DNA of 64,000 nucleotides from Streptomyces sp. col6 (GTDB lineage Bacteria > Actinomycetota > Actinomycetes > Streptomycetales > Streptomycetaceae), in the NCBI RefSeq assembly GCF_008042035.1, contig NZ_RDBL01000006.1, forward strand, positions 890,572-954,571. Direction: 5' to 3'. This document shows, piece by piece, positions 15,520 through 23,574 of this stretch. Within the stretch, counting starts at the first letter, position 1; each line of letters starts with the position of its first letter. The notes below the pieces were generated by a model that was given only the letters and a program-made list of their open reading frames with translations, was not told the origin of the DNA and searched no databases. The translations under genes and the position numbers were made by a program.

Positions 15520-16103
15520 CCGGCGACGCCGTGGCGGCGGCGGACGGCGGACTGCGCTGCCCGTGGGGCCTGTCCACCGAGGACTACCTCTGGTACCACG
15601 ACACGGAGTGGGGCCGCCCGGTTCACGGCGACGACGCCCTGTTCGAGCGGCTGTGCCTGGAGGCGTTCCAGTCCGGTCTGTCCTGGCTGACGATCCTGCG
15701 CCGCCGCGAGGGCTTCCGCAGCGCCTTCGCCGGGTTCAGCATCCCCGCGGTGGCGGCGTTCACGGAGGCGGACCGGGAGCGGCTGCTGGCCGACGAGGGC
15801 ATCATCCGCAACCGCGCGAAGGTCGACGCGACCATGGCCAACGCCCAGGTGCTGGCCGGCTGGGACCCCGGTGAGCTGGACGAGCTGATCTGGTCGTACG
15901 CCCCCGACCCGCTGGGCCGCCCGGCCCCGAAGACCCTCGGGGACGTACCGGCGGTCACCCCCGAGTCCACGGCCCTGGCGAAGGACCTGAAGAAGCGGGG
16001 GCTGCGGTTCATCGCGCCGACGACGGCCTACGCCCTGATGCAGGCGTGCGGCCTGGTCGACGACCACCTCGCCGACTGCGTCTCCCGTCCCACACCGGTG
16101 TAG
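15516..16103 (+). CDS. tag: DNA-3-methyladenine glycosylase I
   Basis: A 195-aa base-excision repair glycosylase that removes 3-methyladenine. RCPWGLSTEDYLWYHDTEWGRPVHGDDALFERL is the conserved N-terminus. LEAFQSGLSWLTILRRREGFR carries the substrate glutamate, and IIRNRAKVDATMANA is the helical core. The C-terminal Tag zinc-ligand set appears as an early Cys, His in YHD, and a late DHLADC. Length is typical. Its start overlaps the upstream stop by 4 bases. It matches Rv1210 (tagA). Confidence 0.93.
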   Translation: MTGDAVAAADGGLRCPWGLSTEDYLWYHDTEWGRPVHGDDALFERLCLEAFQSGLSWLTILRRREGFRSAFAGFSIPAVAAFTEADRERLLADEGIIRNRAKVDATMANAQVLAGWDPGELDELIWSYAPDPLGRPAPKTLGDVPAVTPESTALAKDLKKRGLRFIAPTTAYALMQACGLVDDHLADCVSRPTPV

Positions 16104-16133
16104 CCATTCGGGGCCCGGTCCGCCACACGGGTC

Positions 16134-16946
16134 CTACCGCCCGAGGTACTTCGGCTTCTCCTTGGCGAGGAATGCCCGCACCGCGATCGCGTGGTCCTCG
16201 GAGGCGCCCGCCGCGGTCTGGAGCTCGTCCTCCTTCTCCAGGGCCTCGGCCAGGGTGTGCCCGGCCCCGAAGGCGAGCGACTCCTTGAGCGCCGCGTACG
16301 CCACGGTGGGCCCGTCGGCCAGGGTGCGGGCCACGGCGGCCGCCTCGGCGGCGAGGTCGGCGGCGGGCACCAGCTTGTTGACGATGCCCAGCTCATGGGC
16401 GTCCCGCGCCGAGATGGACCGCGGGAAGAGCAGCAGGTCCGCGGCGCGGCTCTGGCCGATGAGCCGGGGCAGCGTCCAGGAGACACCCGAGTCGGCGGTC
16501 AGGGCCACCCCGGCGAACGAGGTGTTGAAGGAGGCGGTGTCGGCGGCCACCCGGTAGTCGCAGGCCAGGGCGAAGCCGAAGCCCGCGCCGGCGGCGGCGC
16601 CGTTGATCCCGGCCACGACCGGCTTCGGCATCTCGGTGAGCGCCCGCACGATCGGGTTGTAGTGCTCCTGGACGGTGCTGAGCGCGTTGCCGCCGACCTG
16701 CTCCTGGGCCTCGGCGAGCTTGCCCAGGTGTTCCTTGAGGTCCTGCCCCACACAGAAGGCCCGCCCGCCGGCCGCGGTCAGCAGCACCGCCCGTACGTCG
16801 CTGTCGGCTGCGGCCGACCGCAGGGCGTCACGGAGCGCGACCTTGGCCGCGGTGTTCATGGCGTTCATCGCGTCGGGGCGGTTGATCGTGATCGTCGCGA
16901 GCCCGTCGCTGATGTCGTAGAGCACCGCGTCGTCGTGATCGGCCAT
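16134..16946 (-). CDS. Enoyl-CoA hydratase/isomerase family protein
   Basis: A 270-aa crotonase-fold protein. The oxyanion-hole segments are GRAFCVGQDLKEH (first) and INGAAAGAGFGFALACD (second). A PaaG-like VALTADSGVSWTLPRLIG supplies the Asp, rather than Glu, in the catalytic strand. The presence of TADSG and an isomerase-type active site suggests an enoyl-CoA isomerase or phenylacetate-type hydratase. The start is ATG after AAAGGGG. It converges on tag with 30 bases between stops. Substrate chain length cannot be judged. Confidence 0.86.
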   Translation of the reverse strand: MADHDDAVLYDISDGLATITINRPDAMNAMNTAAKVALRDALRSAAADSDVRAVLLTAAGGRAFCVGQDLKEHLGKLAEAQEQVGGNALSTVQEHYNPIVRALTEMPKPVVAGINGAAAGAGFGFALACDYRVAADTASFNTSFAGVALTADSGVSWTLPRLIGQSRAADLLLFPRSISARDAHELGIVNKLVPAADLAAEAAAVARTLADGPTVAYAALKESLAFGAGHTLAEALEKEDELQTAAGASEDHAIAVRAFLAKEKPKYLGR

Positions 16947-17260
16947 GAATGGTCCCCTTTGCGTGTCGTTCACCAGCCCTGTCCACGCAAGCATGGCCGA
17001 TTTCGCCGGAGGCGGACATGTGACCTGCGTCAAACATTTCCGGGCCGGGGAGGGGCCGAAGGGGCGGGAGTATCCCAGTGAGGTCCCCGAATTGGGTGGT
17101 TTTGAGTGAGCGCGTTGCCCAAGCGATGCAGAGCGATGTTGGTCATCGGGGTCGGTGATGCGGGATAATGACGTGGAAGCACTGTGTTCGATGCCGGTGA
17201 GGCAGCGCCTGTCATGGGGCCGCCGGTTGCGATGAGCTGGTTTCAGGAAGGGGAACGAGC
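16947..17260. other. Divergent promoter region before DUF3117
   Basis: About 310 bases between the enoyl-CoA hydratase and DUF3117. The best plus-strand promoter candidate is TTGGTC (17139-17144) with GATAAT at 17164-17169 (19-base spacer), predicting a leader of about 85 bases. No hairpin or riboswitch was recognised. Confidence 0.4.
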
Positions 17261-17428
17261 ATGGCGGCCATGAAGCCGCGGACGGGCGACGGCCCGCTCG
17301 AGGTGACAAAGGAGGGGCGGGGCATCGTCATGCGAGTTCCGCTCGAAGGCGGCGGTCGGCTTGTCGTGGAGCTGACGCCGGACGAGGCCGATGCCCTCGG
17401 CGACGCCCTCAAGCAGGTCGTCGGCTGA
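17261..17428 (+). CDS. DUF3117 small protein
   Basis: A 55-residue protein beginning MAAMKPRTGDGPLEVTKEG and ending DALGDALKQVVG. It is nearly invariant across actinobacteria and corresponds to Rv1211. AGGAAGGGGAA gives a strong ribosome site. It forms an antiparallel beta-sheet-type small domain (RGIVMRVPLEGGGRLVVEL). Its role is unknown. A strong terminator follows within 25 bases, so it is monocistronic. It is shorter than most gene-finder cutoffs and easily missed. Confidence 0.9.
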   Translation: MAAMKPRTGDGPLEVTKEGRGIVMRVPLEGGGRLVVELTPDEADALGDALKQVVG

Positions 17429-17448
17429 GCGGAGGCGCTCACTACTTC

Positions 17449-17487
17449 ACCGCTGCCCCGGCATGGTTTCCATGCCGGGGCAGCGGT
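17449..17487 (+). terminator. Terminator after DUF3117
   Basis: A perfect 18-bp stem (ACCGCTGCCCCGGCATGG with its exact complement) with a TTT loop. It also serves the convergent O-methyltransferase. A tandem 15-bp repeat (GTGCGTCCGGGACCG, twice plus a partial third) follows at 17486-17520. Confidence 0.88.
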
Positions 17488-17564
17488 GCGTCCGGGACCG
17501 GTGCGTCCGGGACCGGTGCGGCCGCACGCAGGGGTGCGGTACGCGTACGGGGGAGGCGTATGCC

Positions 17565-18230
17565 TCAGCCGCGCCGGACCGCGCAGAGCAGACCGTCACC
17601 GACCGGCAGCAGAGTCGCCATCAGCTCCTGGCTCTCACGGACCGCGCGCAGCAGCTCGCGGACCCGCAGCACCTCGGCGGGCTGGGCCGCCGAGTCGACC
17701 GTACGGCCGTTCGCGAAGACGCCCTCGAAGCAGACGAGACCCCCAGGTCGCAGCAGGCGCAACGATTCAGCGAGACAGTCCAGGCTCTCCATCCGGTCGC
17801 CGTCGCAGAACACGAGGTCGTAGCCGCCGTCCGCCAGCCGGGGGAGCACATCGAGCGCGCGCCCGGGGATGAAACGGGACCGGTTGGCCGCGAAGCCGGC
17901 CGCCCGGAACGCCTCCCGCGCGAACTGCTGGCGCTCGGGCTCCGGGTCGACCGTGGTGAGTACCCCGTCCGGCCGCATGCCGTGCAGCAGATAGATGCCG
18001 GACACGCCGGTGCCGGTACCGATTTCCGCCACGGCCTTGGCGTCCGTGGTGGCAGCGAGCAGGCGCAGCGCTGCGCCGGTGCCTGGAGACACCGAGCGGA
18101 GCCCTGCCTCGCGGGCCCGGTCCCGGGCCCAGCGCAGTGCTTCGTCCTCGGCGACAAAGGCGTCGGCGAACGCCCAGCTCGTCTGCCGGTTGGCGGTAAT
18201 GACCCTCTCCTGTCCCCTTAGTTGGCGCAA
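17565..18230 (-). CDS. O-methyltransferase (class I, catechol-OMT-like)
   Basis: A 221-aa SAM methyltransferase of the methyltransferase-3 family. AVAEIGTGTGVSGIYLLHGM is the SAM-binding motif, TVDPEPERQQFAREAF the ribose site, and YDLVFCDGDR the metal-coordinating Asp region. It matches Rv1220c next to sigE. No ATG or GTG is available before the conserved VITANRQTSWAFADAF. The plausible start is the TTG at 18230, five bases after a TACAGT -10. An ATT preceded by GGAGAGG is the other option. The acceptor is unknown; Mg-dependent catechol-type activity is typical for the fold. Confidence 0.83.
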   Translation of the reverse strand: MRQLRGQERVITANRQTSWAFADAFVAEDEALRWARDRAREAGLRSVSPGTGAALRLLAATTDAKAVAEIGTGTGVSGIYLLHGMRPDGVLTTVDPEPERQQFAREAFRAAGFAANRSRFIPGRALDVLPRLADGGYDLVFCDGDRMESLDCLAESLRLLRPGGLVCFEGVFANGRTVDSAAQPAEVLRVRELLRAVRESQELMATLLPVGDGLLCAVRRG

Positions 18231-18407
18231 CGGTGACTGTATCCGCTGGACCCGGGAACCCGCAGATGGGACCGGGCGTTGTGAGAGGGCGGGGGAAAGC
18301 CCGCGGACCAGGCCCGCCGATCGGGTCCGGTGCGCGGCCGAGGTTCCGGGGAGATCCCCGGCCCCAGCTGGAAAAAGGCTTATCCGGAGCTAACGGGCGA
18401 GGTGGCT

Positions 18408-19169
18408 ATGGTAGGGGCTCCACTGGACACCACCAGAGCCGATAGGGGAGGTGCGGCTGCGCCTGTGGATCGGGGAGGAGTGCTGCGGCGCCTTCTCAGG
18501 TCGGCGGGTGAGCCGAAATCCGTGACCGACATCGCTGACCGTTCTTCCAACGACTCCGCACCGACCGCGACCTTCGCCTCAGATGCGGAATCCCAGGCGT
18601 GGACCCCGCCCACATGGGAAGAGATCGTCAGCACGCACAGCGGCCGCGTCTACCGCCTCGCCTACCGGCTGACGGGAAACCAGCACGACGCGGAGGACCT
18701 CACGCAGGAGGTCTTCGTCCGCGTCTTCCGTTCGCTGTCGACCTACACGCCCGGCACCTTCGAGGGCTGGCTGCACCGCATCACGACCAACCTCTTCCTG
18801 GACATGGTCCGCCGCAAGCAGCGCATCCGCTTCGACTCCCTCGGGGACGACGCCGCCGAGCGGCTGCCCAGCCGCGAGCCGTCGCCCCAGCAGGTCTTCA
18901 ACGACACCCACTTCGACGCGGACGTCCAGCAGGCGCTGGACACCCTCGCGCCCGAGTTCCGGGCCGCCGTCGTGCTCTGCGACATCGAGGGACTCTCGTA
19001 CGAGGAGATCGCCGCGACGCTCGGCGTGAAGCTCGGCACGGTGCGCAGCCGTATCCACCGCGGACGCTCGCACCTGCGCAAGGCGCTGCGGCACCGCTCG
19101 CCCGAGGCGCGCGCCGAGCAGCGCTCGCTGGCGGGCGCCCTCCTGACAGGGGAGGGCGGCACGGCGTGA
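18408..19169 (+). CDS. ECF RNA polymerase sigma factor (mycobacterial SigE type)
   Basis: A 253-aa group IV sigma factor. An approximately 75-residue N-terminal extension precedes sigma region 2 ([27 protein letters not shown], about 85-150). Region 4 ([23 protein letters not shown], about 190-235) follows. The extension and gene order (O-methyltransferase, sigma, zinc anti-sigma, htrA, tatB) match M. tuberculosis SigE, an envelope-stress regulator. This is not the cell-wall SigE of S. coelicolor. The ATG is preceded by GGGCGAGGTGG. The next gene starts by a 4-base GTGA overlap, so sigma and anti-sigma are coupled. Confidence 0.92.
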   Translation: MVGAPLDTTRADRGGAAAPVDRGGVLRRLLRSAGEPKSVTDIADRSSNDSAPTATFASDAESQAWTPPTWEEIVSTHSGRVYRLAYRLTGNQHDAEDLTQEVFVRVFRSLSTYTPGTFEGWLHRITTNLFLDMVRRKQRIRFDSLGDDAAERLPSREPSPQQVFNDTHFDADVQQALDTLAPEFRAAVVLCDIEGLSYEEIAATLGVKLGTVRSRIHRGRSHLRKALRHRSPEARAEQRSLAGALLTGEGGTA

Positions 19170-20182
19170 GCCAAACGGATCCGACCCCCGCGGAACAACA
19201 CCTGGGGGACCGACTCGCCGCGCTCGTCGACGGCGAGCTGAAGCACGACGCCCGCGACCGGGTGCTCGCCCATCTCGCGACCTGCGCCAGGTGCGCGGCC
19301 GAGGCGGCCGCCCAGCGGCGCCTGAAGAGCGTGTTCGCGACGGCCGCCCCTCCCTCGCCCTCCGAGGGCTTCCTGGCCCGTCTCCAGGGACTTCCGGGCG
19401 GACCTCCGGGGGGTGACGACGACCGGCAGGGAAGACCCGTGGGCGGCTCCGGACGGTTCGGTGACGGACTGTTCCCGGGGACGCGTCCGCCGGGCGGCCG
19501 GGCGGACCTCACCCTGGGCCCGGGGCCCCTCGACGGCTTCGGCTACCTCCCCACCGTGCACGGCGGGGCCACCGCGCTGCCCGCCTCCCCGGCCCGCTCG
19601 GGCTTCCGCATACACGAGGTGGGGCGCGAGGCCGACCGCTCGCCGTGGCGGGGCCGACGGTTCGCCTTCGCCGCCGCCAGCGCGGTCTCGCTGGCGGCCA
19701 TCGCGCTCGGTGGCGCCCTGCCGACGAGTGCGGGCTCCGACGGGCCCAACCGCGCCTCCGGCTCGGGCAACAGCGTGACCCCGGTGGGCAGCGACGCGCG
19801 TACCGGCGGCGGCGCCACGGCCGGCCGCAGGAACGGATCCGGCCAGGGCTCGCGCGCCACGTCCGGCCAGGGGAACGGGAACGGACCGGTGGGGAACGGC
19901 ACGGTCTCCCTCGCGGTGAACACGGCGTCGGCGGGGTTCGCCCCGGCCGCCTCGCTGCTCGGCACCGGCCGACTCACGGGCACTCCGTACGGCCTGTCCC
20001 TCCGCTCCGACGTCTCCGCGCCGATACGTCCCGGCGGGGCCGGTCCCCTGCTCGCCCGCAGCCTGGGCAGCGGACTCCACCCGGTCTCGGCCGCCGCCCC
20101 CGAGCCCTCCCTGCCGCCCACCTCGGCCGCCGCGAAGCCGGCTTCCGCCGACCACGGGCTGCCTCTCGCCCCCCGCCGCTGA
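19166..20182 (+). CDS. Zinc-binding anti-sigma factor (RseA-like)
   Basis: A 338-aa membrane-anchored anti-sigma factor that should hold the preceding sigma factor. The N-terminal zinc anti-sigma domain contains His and two Cys as HLATCARC (about residues 35-42). One membrane segment follows ([20 protein letters not shown], about 165-185), then an extracellular Ser/Gly/Asn-rich tail. It is longer than M. tuberculosis RseA because of linkers on both sides. The GTG overlaps the sigma stop. The extracellular tail could be the target of stress-regulated proteolysis, possibly by HtrA downstream, which is inference from the SigE system. Confidence 0.9.
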   Translation: MSQTDPTPAEQHLGDRLAALVDGELKHDARDRVLAHLATCARCAAEAAAQRRLKSVFATAAPPSPSEGFLARLQGLPGGPPGGDDDRQGRPVGGSGRFGDGLFPGTRPPGGRADLTLGPGPLDGFGYLPTVHGGATALPASPARSGFRIHEVGREADRSPWRGRRFAFAAASAVSLAAIALGGALPTSAGSDGPNRASGSGNSVTPVGSDARTGGGATAGRRNGSGQGSRATSGQGNGNGPVGNGTVSLAVNTASAGFAPAASLLGTGRLTGTPYGLSLRSDVSAPIRPGGAGPLLARSLGSGLHPVSAAAPEPSLPPTSAAAKPASADHGLPLAPRR

Positions 20183-20265
20183 TCCAGCACCCCGCAGGGG
20201 CTGCGCAGCTCCGGCTCAAACCTGGTTGAATTCCGGCAGGATTTCGGGAGGGACGCCCCTGCGGG

Positions 20266-20445
20266 GGCGTGCGGAGGGCCGGTTGCGGCAGTTGCGGGGA
20301 GAGCATGGACGACGGGAAGCCGACCGGGCCGAAGGCGAAGTGGTGGAGCCGGCCCACACCGGGACGTGGCACACACACCGAGCCTTCGGTGCAGGACGCG
20401 GTCGAGCCTTCGCCGGCCTCGGACGAGGTGGCGGATGCTCCGGGC
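20266..20445. repeat. Left arm of a 180-bp perfect inverted repeat
   Basis: Bases 20266-20445 are the exact reverse complement of 20745-20924, with a 299-base spacer. The arm covers the last 39 bases of the htrA 5' untranslated region, its GGGGAGAG ribosome site, its ATG and codons 1-47. Confidence 0.95.
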
Positions 20446-22161
20446 GAGGCCCCGGACCCCGCACCGGTGACCGACCGGACGCCCGCGGCGACTGAGCCCC
20501 CGGCGGAGCCCACGCCCCCGGCGGCGCCCGAGCACCCCGCGCCCGAGCCCCTCGCGGCACCCGACGATGCCGCCCCCGCCCCGCAGCCGCTGCACGAGCC
20601 GGACCCGTACGGCACCCCGCCCTACGGCGGCCCCGGCCCGTGGGCGCCCGCCCCTCCCGTACAGCGTCCGACGCCGGCGCACGGTACCCCCGTGCCCCCG
20701 GCGTACGCGGGGACCAACGGTGCGGGTCTGTCCGTGGTGCCCGAGCCCGGAGCATCCGCCACCTCGTCCGAGGCCGGCGAAGGCTCGACCGCGTCCTGCA
20801 CCGAAGGCTCGGTGTGTGTGCCACGTCCCGGTGTGGGCCGGCTCCACCACTTCGCCTTCGGCCCGGTCGGCTTCCCGTCGTCCATGCTCTCCCCGCAACT
20901 GCCGCAACCGGCCCTCCGCACGCCGCCGCAGGAGAGCGCGCCCGCCCCCGCCGCGCACCCGCCGGCCCCGCAGTGGCAGAGCTATGACCCCTGGGGCGCG
21001 CCCCGGCAGCCCCTCGTCACCCAGCCGGGCCCGCCGCTCCCGGACGGACGGCGCGGGAAGCGGCGCGGCACCGCGCTGGTCGGCGCCCTGCTGCTGGCCC
21101 TGGTCGCCGGCGGCATCGGCGGCGGGATAGGCGCGTACATCGAGCGCAACGGCGGCCTCACCAGCGTCGAGCTGCCCCAGGACGAGCGGGACGGCGGCGG
21201 CCGCGCCCCGGACAGCGTGGCCGGCATAGCGGCCAGCGCCCTGCCCAGCGTGGTCACCCTGCACGTCAGCGGCTCCACCGAGTCCGGCACGGGCACCGGC
21301 TTCGTCCTCGACGACCGGGGCCACATCCTCACCAACAACCACGTGGTCGCCCCGGCGGGCTCCTCCGGCGAGATCACCGTCACGTTCAGCGGGGGCGAGA
21401 CCGCCACCGCCGAGGTCGTCGGCAAGGACAGCGGATACGACCTGGCCGTGGTGAAGGTCAGCGGTGTCTCCGGCCTGAAGCCGTTGCCGCTGGGCAACTC
21501 CGACAACGTCCGGGTCGGCGACCCGGTCGTGGCCATCGGCGCGCCGTTCGACCTGTCCAACACCGTCACCTCCGGCATCATCAGCGCCAAGGACCGGCCG
21601 ATCACCGCGGGCGGCGAGAAGGGCGACGGCAGCGACGTCAGCTACGTCAACGCGCTCCAGACCGACGCCCCGATCAACCCGGGCAACTCCGGCGGTCCGC
21701 TGGTGGACACCGACGCCCATGTCATCGGCATCAACAGCGCCATCCGCGCAGCCGACAGCGGCTCGGCCGCCGAGGGCGGGCAGTCCGGGTCGATCGGACT
21801 CGGCTTCGCCATCCCGATCAACCAGGGCAAGCTCGTCGCCGAGGAGCTGATCAACACCGGCAAGGCGACCCACCCCGTGATCGGCGTCACCCTCGACATG
21901 AAGTACACCGGTGACGGCGCCAAGGTCGGGTCGAGCGCCCAGGGCACCTCGCCCGTCACGGCGGACGGCCCGGCGGACAAGGCCGGTGTCGAGCCGGAGG
22001 ACATCATCACCGAGGTGGACGGAGAACGGGTGCACAGCGGCGAGGAACTGATCGTCAAGATCCGCTCGCACCGGCCGGGGGACCGTCTCGAACTGACCGT
22101 GACCCGCGGTGGTAAAGACCTGTCCATAACTTTGACACTGGGCTCGGCAACCGGCACGTGA
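20305..22161 (+). CDS. htrA: HtrA/DegP-like membrane serine protease with PDZ domain
   Basis: A 618-aa envelope protease. A cytoplasmic Pro/Ala-rich N-terminus (1-240) leads to a membrane segment at about 255-280 (TALVGALLLALVAGGIGGG). A trypsin-like domain has catalytic His346 (TNNHVV), Asp379 (GYDLAV) and Ser462 (GNSGGP). One C-terminal PDZ domain (about 525-615, ending LELTVTRGG) follows. It is the protease of the sigma/anti-sigma/HtrA/TatB cluster (Rv1223). Residues about 147-207 are encoded by an inverted copy of the gene's own 5' end. They read as unusual sequence, including STASCTEGSVCVPRPG, and are probably not ancestral. The ATG is preceded by GGGGAGAG. The frame stays open through the copy, so a full protein is possible if translated. 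Confidence 0.93.
   Translation: MDDGKPTGPKAKWWSRPTPGRGTHTEPSVQDAVEPSPASDEVADAPGEAPDPAPVTDRTPAATEPPAEPTPPAAPEHPAPEPLAAPDDAAPAPQPLHEPDPYGTPPYGGPGPWAPAPPVQRPTPAHGTPVPPAYAGTNGAGLSVVPEPGASATSSEAGEGSTASCTEGSVCVPRPGVGRLHHFAFGPVGFPSSMLSPQLPQPALRTPPQESAPAPAAHPPAPQWQSYDPWGAPRQPLVTQPGPPLPDGRRGKRRGTALVGALLLALVAGGIGGGIGAYIERNGGLTSVELPQDERDGGGRAPDSVAGIAASALPSVVTLHVSGSTESGTGTGFVLDDRGHILTNNHVVAPAGSSGEITVTFSGGETATAEVVGKDSGYDLAVVKVSGVSGLKPLPLGNSDNVRVGDPVVAIGAPFDLSNTVTSGIISAKDRPITAGGEKGDGSDVSYVNALQTDAPINPGNSGGPLVDTDAHVIGINSAIRAADSGSAAEGGQSGSIGLGFAIPINQGKLVAEELINTGKATHPVIGVTLDMKYTGDGAKVGSSAQGTSPVTADGPADKAGVEPEDIITEVDGERVHSGEELIVKIRSHRPGDRLELTVTRGGKDLSITLTLGSATGT
20745..20924. repeat. Right arm of the 180-bp inverted repeat
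   Basis: An inverted copy of the htrA start region, inside the htrA coding sequence. On the minus strand it carries a second copy of the htrA ribosome site and start codon (ATG at 20885). That opens an 87-codon antisense frame ending at 20622. Confidence 0.95.
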
Positions 22162-22260
22162 GCGCCACGGGAAGCTACCGTCCGGACAGATTCGCCGGGT
22201 ACCGTGGTCGATGTCCGGACCTCATCCGAGCTGGTCGCGGAGAAGACGAGGAGCCGCAAG

Positions 22261-22737
22261 GTGTTCAACGACATAGGTGCACTCGAGCTGCTGACGCTCG
22301 CGATTCTCGGCGTGCTGGTCTTCGGCCCGGAGAAGCTGCCCAAGGTCATCCAGGACGCCTCCCGCTTCATCCGCAAGATCCGTGAGTTCTCGGAGAGCGC
22401 CAAGGAGGACATCCGCACGGAGCTGGGCCCGGATTTCAAGGACTTCGAGTTCGAGGACCTCAACCCCAAGACGTTCGTCCGCAAGCAGCTGATGGACGGC
22501 AACGACGACCTGGGGCTGAAGGAGATCCGCGAGAGCTTCGACCTCCGCAAGGAGGTCACGGAGATCACCGACGTGGTGAACGGGCGCGGCCCGGCGGCCG
22601 TCGAGGCGAAGACCGGCGTGTCGGGCGGCGCGGCGGTCACCGCCGCGAACGGCTCGAAGGGCGCTCCCGACCTGCTCAAGAAGGGCGAGCAGCCCCCGAA
22701 GGACACCCCGCCGCCGTTCGACGCGGACGCCACCTGA
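22261..22737 (+). CDS. tatB: Sec-independent protein translocase TatB
   Basis: A 158-aa Tat component. It starts with VFNDIGALELLTLAILGVLVFGPEKLP: the membrane helix, the Phe-Gly hinge and the Pro that define TatA/B proteins. An amphipathic helix (RFIRKIREFSESAKEDI) and a long acidic tail follow, favouring TatB over TatA. The GTG start follows GACGAGGAGCCGCAAG. It matches Rv1224, after htrA. The Tat pathway exports folded proteins across the membrane; TatA and TatC are not in this window. Confidence 0.93.
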   Translation: MFNDIGALELLTLAILGVLVFGPEKLPKVIQDASRFIRKIREFSESAKEDIRTELGPDFKDFEFEDLNPKTFVRKQLMDGNDDLGLKEIRESFDLRKEVTEITDVVNGRGPAAVEAKTGVSGGAAVTAANGSKGAPDLLKKGEQPPKDTPPPFDADAT

Positions 22738-22853
22738 GGACCGCCAATCCCGGGTCGTCCGGACGGTATGGCTATTCTCCATCTGTCCGGTTGTGAGACG
22801 CCCGCGGGGGGCGGGCCGCTCCGGACCCATGGATCGAGGAGGCGGCCGGGCTG

Positions 22854-23510
22854 ATGGAGACGACGAGTCGGGTGGGCGCACAGGACGCGCCGGACACGGT
22901 GGAGGCGGTCCCGGCGGCCCGGCTCATGGTGGTCGACGGCTACCTGAAGGCCCCGTTCCCCTGGTACGCGCTGGACGAGGCGTTCACCGGCCCGCGCCGG
23001 CTGATGCCCCTGGGCACCGCCGCCGACGGCGAGGTGCAGCACGGTTCCATCGGCCACGGCGACGAGCCCCTGGTACGGGGCGACGCCGCTGCCGACAAGC
23101 AGCGGTTCGCGGTCGTGGTGACCGTCGCCAGCAGCCCCGTACGGCGCAGCGGTGACGGCACGGGGGTCCTGGAGGCGACGACGGTCTCCTCGGCGGCCTG
23201 GCTGGCAGGTTCCGGCCTGCTGTCCTGCACCTGGCCCCCGCAGCTCGACCACACCCTGCGCGACGACTGGCTGGACCAGCAGACGGAGACGGCGTTCGAG
23301 CTCGCCGACGACCTGGAGGGCCCCGCCTGGTCGGCGCTGTCCCTGCCGGTCGACGGGGTGCCGGTGCCCTTCCACTACCGCGAGTCCGAGTTCGGCTGGG
23401 TGCTGGCCGGCTCCGCGCCCGGCGGGGTGCACATCGGGGCCTACGGGCGCGGGATGAGCGCGTACGGGCTGGGCTTCTCGGTGGTCAAGGACATCGAGTC
23501 GTACGCCTGA
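22854..23510 (+). CDS. Conserved hypothetical protein
   Basis: A 218-aa soluble protein with no motif I recognise. The N-terminal third contains VDGYLKAPFPWYALDEAF. The C-terminal third is beta-rich (VDGVPVPFHYRESEFGWVLAGS and GGVHIGAYGRGM). Codon bias and the clean stop before a strong terminator show it is real. The start ATG has GGAGG 9-13 bases upstream. It sits between tatB and mrp (about Rv1225 to Rv1229c). No membrane segment or signal peptide. Function unknown. Confidence 0.75.
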   Translation: METTSRVGAQDAPDTVEAVPAARLMVVDGYLKAPFPWYALDEAFTGPRRLMPLGTAADGEVQHGSIGHGDEPLVRGDAAADKQRFAVVVTVASSPVRRSGDGTGVLEATTVSSAAWLAGSGLLSCTWPPQLDHTLRDDWLDQQTETAFELADDLEGPAWSALSLPVDGVPVPFHYRESEFGWVLAGSAPGGVHIGAYGRGMSAYGLGFSVVKDIESYA

Positions 23511-23514
23511 CGCA

Positions 23515-23568
23515 CGCGGATACGGGGAAGGCCGGGGCCCTCGGGCCCCGGCCTTCCCCGTATCCGCG
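23515..23568. terminator. Long bidirectional terminator between convergent genes
   Basis: A perfect 26-bp inverted repeat with a 2-base spacer: left arm CGCGGATACGGGG..., right arm ...CCCCGTATCCGCG. It lies between the hypothetical gene and mrp. Confidence 0.9.
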
Positions 23569-23574
23569 CGGAGG

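Noticed and set aside
20622..20885. Antisense 87-codon gene inside htrA
   Set aside because: It is a by-product of the inverted repeat: it copies the htrA start, then runs into spacer read backwards.
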